Assembly: GCA_964558295.1 (NCBI GenBank)
Contig: CAZLDQ010000062.1
Coordinates: 1-26,994 of the forward strand
Direction of reading: 5' to 3'
DNA from: JBDKTH01 sp964558295
GTDB taxonomy: Bacteria; Planctomycetota; Planctomycetia; Pirellulales; Thermoguttaceae
Length of the DNA: 26,994 nucleotides
The notes beneath the pieces were generated by a model. That model had not been told where the DNA came from. It saw nothing but the letters and a program-made list of their open reading frames with translations, and did not search any database. Below are positions 22,468 through 26,994 of this stretch, one piece after another. A program made the position numbers and the translations under genes. How positions within the stretch are numbered: position 1 is the first letter of the stretch; the number at the start of each line of letters is the position of its first letter.

Positions 22468-24636
22468 ATGGCACTTTTTGTGCAAGACGGATTGGATTAC
22501 GCAACTCGGTTGGAACATCTGCGCAAGCGGAAGGAGGCCCAGACCCAGGAAAAACTTCGTCGGGTGGGCTACATGAACGAGGACGATTACGGGATGGTGT
22601 TGCCGCCGCCCGACTTCACGTGGCAGCCCAAGCCGAATCATGCGAACGGCTCGTTCTACGGGCTCCAGGGTTGGGCCGACAACTTCTGCGACTTGATGGA
22701 GCACCATCCGGTCTACGTCGATCCGATGGACGCCCTGGCCGGTCGCTATATGGTCCTGTTGAACCGGATGCGGAAGTGTAATTGGCCGCCGGAATACGAT
22801 TACGTCGAGTTGAAGCCGGACCAGGAGCGTTACGGGATCATTTCGGGCATCGGCAACGATGCCCACTTCGCCCCCGACTATCGGATCGGCCTGGCCCTGG
22901 GCTGGGGCGGGCTGTTGGAGAAAGTGCGGCGGTACCGTGCCAAACACGGCCCAGACAAAGCGGAGTTCTTCGAGGCCGAAGAGCGGGTGATCCGGGCCAT
23001 TCAGGGGTGGATTCGCCGCACGGTCGACGCGATCGAGGCGGCCGAAGCCCGCGAGACCGATCCCGTCCTGCGGGCCAATCTCCGCGAGATGGCCGAGGTG
23101 AACCGATGGTTGATCGACGGCGCACCGCGTACGCTGCGCGAGGCCTGCCAGTGGCTTGCCTGGTTCAACATGGCGTCACGAAGCTATAACCGCGACGGCG
23201 CCGGCGGGCAGATCGACGAGCTGTTGCGCCCCTATTACGAGCGTGATCGGAGCGAGGGACGGATCGACGACGAGGACACGATCTTCCTGTTGGCCTGTTT
23301 CTTGTTGAACGATACGCACTATTATCAGCTCGGCGGTCCGGCCCCCGATGGGCACGATCAGACGAGCCACCTCTCGTTCCTCTTTCTGGAAGCGGGACAT
23401 CGTCTCCAATCGACCTGCAACCTGACCATCCGCGTGCACGACGGGCTCGATCCACGCCTGTTACGCAAGGGGGTGGAGTATCTCTTGACCGACCGCAAGG
23501 GTTGGCCGCGTTTCTCCGGCGACAAGGCCCTCGTGGAAGGCTTCATGCGCAACGGTTACTCGGCCGAGTTGGCCCGGCAGCGCATCGCCGTGGGCTGTAG
23601 CTGGATGGCCTTGCCGGGGCTGGAATACACGATGAACGACACGGTCAAGATCAACGTGGCCAAGACGTTCATGGTCGCCTTCGACGAAATGATGGCCGAG
23701 GAACCCACTCCCTCGATCCCCGCCCTCTGGCGACGGTTTGAAGAGCATCTGCGCCGGGCCGTTTTGTGCACGGCGCGGGGGATCGACAGGCAATTGGATT
23801 ACCAGCACTTGAACGAGCCGGAACTGATCTTGAACCTGCTCACGCACGGGCCGATCGAACGAGGGCTCAACGTAACCAACGGCGGCGTAGACCTTTACAA
23901 CATGTGCGTCGACGGCGCAGGGCTGGCCAACGTGGCCGACTCGCTGGCCGCGCTGGAATACCGCGTGGAACAGCAGCAACGGATCACCTGGCAGGAACTC
24001 GCCGAACAGCTTCGCAACAACTACCAAGGCGTCGATGGCGAGCGCGTGCGGCTGATGATGAACACCAGCCCGCATTACGGGGAGGGCAACTCGCGGGGCG
24101 ATTATTGGGCGCTGGAAGTCTCCCGGCTTTTGACCCGGCTGGTCACCGAGCGGCCCACGCCGGGCGGCCGACGCATGATCCCAGGCTGGTTCTCCTGGGC
24201 CGACACGCTGCGGCTGGGCAAACAGGTCGGCGCGATGCCCGACGGACGCCGCGCCGGCGAACCGATCGCCCATGGGGCCAATCCCCGCGCTGGCTTCCGC
24301 GACGACGGCGCGGCCACGGCCATGGTCCGGGCGATTGCCGCGATTCAACCGGGCTACGGGAACACGGCCCCCATCCAACTGGAACTTGACCCGGGCATCG
24401 CCGAGGCGGACGATGCGGTGGATACGATCACCTGTCTGATCACAACCCATTTCGCGTTGGGGGGAACGCTGTTCAACATCAACATCGTCGACGCCCAACA
24501 GGTGCTGGCCGCCCACAAGGACCCGTCGAAGTATCCCGATCTGGTGGTGCGAGTGACCGGCTTCACGGCCTATTTTGCCAATCTCTCGCCCGAGTTTCGC
24601 CAGTTGGTGGTCGACCGGCTGGTACGCGGCTGTTAA
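22468..24636 (+). CDS. Glycyl radical enzyme of unknown substrate (PFL-like family)
   Basis: A 722-residue glycyl radical enzyme, shorter than most (about 750-850). The N-terminal and central parts form the ten-stranded barrel (HYYQLGGPAPDGHDQTSHLSFL, STCNLTIRVHDGLDP). The thiyl cysteine is Cys377 in AVGCSWMALPGLEY. The glycyl radical is Gly698 in VVRVTGFTAYFANLS, 25 residues from the C-terminus as expected. In characterised dehydratases and lyases the motif is GCxE; here Trp379 replaces the general-base Glu, and the nearest Glu is nine residues on. So it should not be called choline, diol or isethionate lyase, and PFL itself (two adjacent Cys) is also excluded. The ATG at 22468 has only a weak ribosome site. 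Oxygen-sensitive and cytosolic; last gene of the operon. Confidence 0.92.
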   Translation: MALFVQDGLDYATRLEHLRKRKEAQTQEKLRRVGYMNEDDYGMVLPPPDFTWQPKPNHANGSFYGLQGWADNFCDLMEHHPVYVDPMDALAGRYMVLLNRMRKCNWPPEYDYVELKPDQERYGIISGIGNDAHFAPDYRIGLALGWGGLLEKVRRYRAKHGPDKAEFFEAEERVIRAIQGWIRRTVDAIEAAEARETDPVLRANLREMAEVNRWLIDGAPRTLREACQWLAWFNMASRSYNRDGAGGQIDELLRPYYERDRSEGRIDDEDTIFLLACFLLNDTHYYQLGGPAPDGHDQTSHLSFLFLEAGHRLQSTCNLTIRVHDGLDPRLLRKGVEYLLTDRKGWPRFSGDKALVEGFMRNGYSAELARQRIAVGCSWMALPGLEYTMNDTVKINVAKTFMVAFDEMMAEEPTPSIPALWRRFEEHLRRAVLCTARGIDRQLDYQHLNEPELILNLLTHGPIERGLNVTNGGVDLYNMCVDGAGLANVADSLAALEYRVEQQQRITWQELAEQLRNNYQGVDGERVRLMMNTSPHYGEGNSRGDYWALEVSRLLTRLVTERPTPGGRRMIPGWFSWADTLRLGKQVGAMPDGRRAGEPIAHGANPRAGFRDDGAATAMVRAIAAIQPGYGNTAPIQLELDPGIAEADDAVDTITCLITTHFALGGTLFNINIVDAQQVLAAHKDPSKYPDLVVRVTGFTAYFANLSPEFRQLVVDRLVRGC

Positions 24637-24728
24637 TCGCGGCGCAGCGTCGAACGTCAGAATCGATGGTCTTGCCGGTTGAGCGCTGCGTGAGGGGACT
24701 GCCCTCGGGGGCTCGTCGAAGGGGCGGC

Positions 24729-24757
24729 TTCAATCTGGCCCACGCGGCTTCTATAAT
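24729..24757 (+). promoter_or_regulatory. Probable promoter of the antiporter gene
   Basis: A perfect TATAAT (24752-24757) is preceded, with a 17-base spacer, by TTCAAT (24729-24734), a weak -35 box. It lies about 85 bases before the GTG at 24841 in the region after the glycyl radical enzyme gene. The remaining intergenic sequence shows only a short GAGGG/CCCTC hairpin near 24692-24706 without a T tract. Confidence 0.5.
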
Positions 24758-24840
24758 CATCTACCCCGGCGCGGGCCTCCAAGCCTGCTAGCATCCGAAC
24801 GAGGCAGGGAAGGGCTCCCGTTGGGTGCGGGGGAGACCAG

Positions 24841-26337
24841 GTGACGAGGGACTTCATGCAACTGGCCTTGAGCGAACCCCATGCGACGGCACTCCTCTTG
24901 GCGGTGCTCGGCGTGTTGGTGGCTTTGAGTGCGCTCTTGGCCCGGCTGATTGATCGGCTGGGGATCCCGATTGTCCTGCTGTTTTTGGCCTTGGGGATGC
25001 TCGGCGGTTCGGAAGGGGTAGGGCGGATTGCGTTCGACGACTATCATCTGGCCGTGCGGGTGGGGACGATTTATCTGGTCGTCATCCTGTTTGACGGTGG
25101 GATGAGCACCTCGCTGGGAGCGATTCGCCGGGTACTGGCTCCCGCCACCGTCTTGGCCACCGTCGGCGTGGCCCTCACGGCGGTGCTGGTGGCCGTGTTT
25201 GCCCGCGTTTTGGGACTCCCCTGGAGCGAAGCGGCCTTGATCGGAGCGGTAGTCTCCTCGACGGACGCCGCGGCCGTGTTGGCCGTTTTGCGCGGCGGGC
25301 GGCTCCATCTGCAACCGCGGGTGGGGCAGACGCTGGAGGTGGAGTCGTGCGTCAACGATCCGATGGCGGTGATCCTCACGATGGCGATGATTCATATCGT
25401 CCAGGGCGCCGACCCGTTTTCTTGGGGCTTGTTGGCAGCGGTTCCCTGGCAACTGCTGCTCGGCACGTTCGTCGGGACGGCGCTGGGCTACCTGAGCAGC
25501 CTGCTCCTGCGCCACGTGCCTCCGGCCATCGCCGGGCTCTATCCGGCGTTGACGCTTGCGGTGGCCTTTATTTCCTTCGGCGCGGCCACGCTTGCCGGCG
25601 GCAGCGGTTTTTTGGCGGTGTTCGTCACGGGGCTCATCTTGGGCAACACGAATCTGCCCTATCGCAGCGCGTTGACGCGGACCCATGAAGTGTTGGCATG
25701 GCTTAGCCAGATCGGCATCTTTCTGATGCTGGGCTTGTTGGTCTTTCCGTCGCACCTGGTGCCGGTGGCGGAGGAGGGCTTGGCGTTGGGCCTGTTTCTC
25801 ACCTTCGTGGCCCGGCCCTTGGCGGTCCTCCTGTGCCTGCTCCCCTTCGGCTTTCGTGTCCGGGAGATCGGCTACATCGGCTGGGTTGGGCTTCGCGGCG
25901 CGGTACCGGTGATCCTGGCCTCGTTCCCCCTGCTTGCCCAGGTGCCTGGGGCAGAAGAGATCTTCAACGTAGTCTTTTTCATCGTGGTTCTCAGCACGAT
26001 CCTTCCCGGCGCCACGATCCGGCCGATCACCCGCTGGCTTCGCCTGGGGGTTCGCGCCAAGCCGACGCCCAGCGCGGTGTTGGAGATCAACTCGGCCTGT
26101 CCGCTTGGCGGGGAGATCGTGTCGTTCTTTATCGAGCCCCATCTGGCCGTTTGCGGCGCGCGGCTTTCGGAGATCGAGTTTCCCCTGGAGTCTTCGATTG
26201 TGCTGATCGTGCGCGGCGAGGAGCTGGTGGCTGCGCGCGGCAACACGGTCCTGAAGCCGGGCGATCACGTCTATGTCTTTTCCCGGGCTGCCGACTTGCC
26301 GTACATCAAGTTGCTGTTTGGCGAGCCGGAGCGGTGA
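24841..26337 (+). CDS. NhaP2/CvrA-type K+(Na+)/H+ antiporter (CPA1)
   Basis: A 498-residue membrane antiporter. About twelve to thirteen hydrophobic helices occupy residues 10-395. They include the CPA1 motifs VVSSTDAAAVLAVLRGG and LEVESCVNDPMAV (the essential Asn-Asp pair) and the late helix WVGLRGAVPVILASFPLL. A cytosolic C-terminal segment (about 410-498) ending GDHVYVFSRAADLPYIKLLFG is a TrkA-C-like regulatory domain, as in NhaP2. The start is GTG at 24841 (GGAGA upstream) or ATG at 24856 (GAGGG upstream); both have acceptable ribosome sites. It is transcribed alone and is followed by a strong terminator. It keeps cytosolic cation and pH balance and is not obviously part of the catabolic cluster. 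Confidence 0.92.
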   Translation: MTRDFMQLALSEPHATALLLAVLGVLVALSALLARLIDRLGIPIVLLFLALGMLGGSEGVGRIAFDDYHLAVRVGTIYLVVILFDGGMSTSLGAIRRVLAPATVLATVGVALTAVLVAVFARVLGLPWSEAALIGAVVSSTDAAAVLAVLRGGRLHLQPRVGQTLEVESCVNDPMAVILTMAMIHIVQGADPFSWGLLAAVPWQLLLGTFVGTALGYLSSLLLRHVPPAIAGLYPALTLAVAFISFGAATLAGGSGFLAVFVTGLILGNTNLPYRSALTRTHEVLAWLSQIGIFLMLGLLVFPSHLVPVAEEGLALGLFLTFVARPLAVLLCLLPFGFRVREIGYIGWVGLRGAVPVILASFPLLAQVPGAEEIFNVVFFIVVLSTILPGATIRPITRWLRLGVRAKPTPSAVLEINSACPLGGEIVSFFIEPHLAVCGARLSEIEFPLESSIVLIVRGEELVAARGNTVLKPGDHVYVFSRAADLPYIKLLFGEPER

Positions 26338-26345
26338 ACCAAACG

Positions 26346-26379
26346 AAAGCGCCCGCAGGCCGAAGCCCACGGGCGCTTT
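26346..26379. terminator. Bidirectional intrinsic terminator
   Basis: AAAGCGCCCG (26346-26355) and CGGGCGCTTT (26370-26379) form a ten-base-pair stem with a 14-base loop, flanked by A residues on one side and TTT on the other. It lies between the converging antiporter and clpC genes and can serve both. Confidence 0.85.
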
Positions 26380-26410
26380 GGGGGAAAACGACGAATTCTT
26401 GCCTGCGGCC

Positions 26411-26994
26411 TTAGCCGTGAGGGTTCTCGGCCGGAGGGGGCGTTTCGCTGGCGGCCGTGGCGCCGACCAGGGCCTGGCCGGCGTAGGTGCCGTCGTCGAC
26501 AATGCCGTTGAAGAAGAGCTGTTTCTTGCCGCCCACTTCGCGGAGTTCGACGACGATGGTGTCCTTCCCCTGGAACTCGCCCTTGAGCAGTTCTTCGGAG
26601 AGCGGGTCCTCGATGTAGTTTTCGATCGACCGACGCAGGGGGCGGGCACCGAAATCGAGGTTGCTGCCGCGTTTGACGATGAATTGCTTGGCCTCGTCGG
26701 TGAGGACCAGCTTCAGGTTGCGTTCGGCCAACCGCTCGCGGACCTTCTTGAGTTCCAGTTCGACCACCTCGCCGAGATCTTTTTCGGTGAGGTGGCGGAA
26801 GACAATGATGTCGTCCACGCGGTTGAGGAACTCGGGGCGGAAGACCTTTTCGATCTGTTCCTGCACCCGGCTCTTCATACTCTCGTAGCTGGCGTCATCG
26901 TCCGGCTTTTGGAAGCCGAAGGCCGACTCGTTCTTGATCGCCTCGGCCCCGGCGGTCGTGGTCATGATCAGGTTCGTGTTGCGGAAGTCGAGGG
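26411..26994 (-). CDS. clpC: ATP-dependent Clp protease ATPase subunit ClpC, C-terminal part (partial)
   Basis: The 3' end of a HSP100/Clp AAA+ unfoldase; the gene continues beyond the window. The visible 194 residues cover the end of the second AAA+ module and the D2 small domain: LDFRNTNLIMTTTAGAE, then FRPEFLNRVDDIIVFRHLTEKDL with the sensor-1/arginine-finger region, LVLTDEAKQFIVKRGSNLDFGARPLRRSIENYIEDPLSEELL (sensor-2 GAR), and a variable tail. The insert ESAFGFQKPDDDASYESMKSRV fits ClpC, whose P-loop (IGF/LGF-type ClpP-docking) insert lies near here, rather than ClpB. The Gly/Pro-rich C-terminus (ETPPPAENPHG) is lineage specific. General protein quality control in the cytosol. Confidence 0.92.
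   Translation of the reverse strand, partial: LDFRNTNLIMTTTAGAEAIKNESAFGFQKPDDDASYESMKSRVQEQIEKVFRPEFLNRVDDIIVFRHLTEKDLGEVVELELKKVRERLAERNLKLVLTDEAKQFIVKRGSNLDFGARPLRRSIENYIEDPLSEELLKGEFQGKDTIVVELREVGGKKQLFFNGIVDDGTYAGQALVGATAASETPPPAENPHG

Noticed and set aside
22468..24636. Annotation as pyruvate formate-lyase, choline TMA-lyase or diol dehydratase
   Set aside because: PFL needs two adjacent cysteines and the others need GCxE; this protein has neither.
24757..26649. 630-residue open frame on the minus strand opposite the antiporter and clpC end
   Set aside because: It crosses a strong bidirectional terminator and two genes in other frames; composition (Arg, Gln, His repeats) is that of a shadow.
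1..26994. CRISPR arrays, insertion sequences, integrases, rRNA
   Set aside because: No spaced direct-repeat array, transposase or integrase motif, or rRNA sequence was found.

Overview
The window looks like chromosomal DNA of a GC-rich planctomycete, probably Pirellulales or a Thermogutta-like relative. The inference rests on gene style: Tat-exported Gfo/Idh/MocA and xylose-isomerase-like enzymes, XylR-type regulators (sugar-binding sensor fused to AraC HTH), and sugar-utilisation clusters. No rRNA, tRNA or other marker settles the taxonomy. A glycyl radical enzyme implies at least facultatively anaerobic life.

Region A (1-8107) is an ion and fluoride stress island. It opens with the 3' end of an MgtA-type Mg2+ P-type ATPase. 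A minus-strand pair follows (universal stress protein, then metallophosphoesterase), then a plus-strand dynamin-like GTPase. Last comes a tight plus-strand operon: tandem cytidylate-kinase-like protein, internally deleted CPA2 antiporter, frameshifted universal stress protein, intact universal stress protein, CrcB fluoride channel and DUF190 protein. I read three separate fluoride (crcB-motif) riboswitches here, one ahead of each transcription unit. Each is preceded by a sigma70-like promoter placing the start a few bases before the aptamer. Two appear to act through intrinsic terminators. The third, ahead of the dynamin-like GTPase, appears to act by hiding or freeing the ribosome binding site.

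Region B (8108-8609) has no recognised gene and holds a small tRNA-like fold of doubtful meaning.

Region C (8610-24636) is a catabolic island of unknown substrate. The first module is an XylR-type regulator divergent from a MtaA/MtbA-like methyltransferase (URO-D fold), a corrinoid protein, a second URO-D protein fused to thioredoxin-like domains, and a broken CobW-type GTPase. The second module is another XylR-type regulator divergent from a Tat-exported Gfo/Idh/MocA oxidoreductase, a Tat-exported TIM-barrel isomerase-like protein, an MFS transporter, two cytosolic Gfo/Idh/MocA proteins, a glycyl radical activating enzyme and its glycyl radical enzyme. The glycyl radical enzyme has Cys-Ser-Trp where characterised eliminases have Cys-x-Glu, so its reaction is open. 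A plausible reading is anaerobic breakdown of a modified, possibly O-methylated, sugar or polyol, with methyl groups removed through the corrinoid protein.

Region D (24637-26994) holds a NhaP2-type cation/proton antiporter, a bidirectional terminator and the 3' part of clpC on the minus strand.
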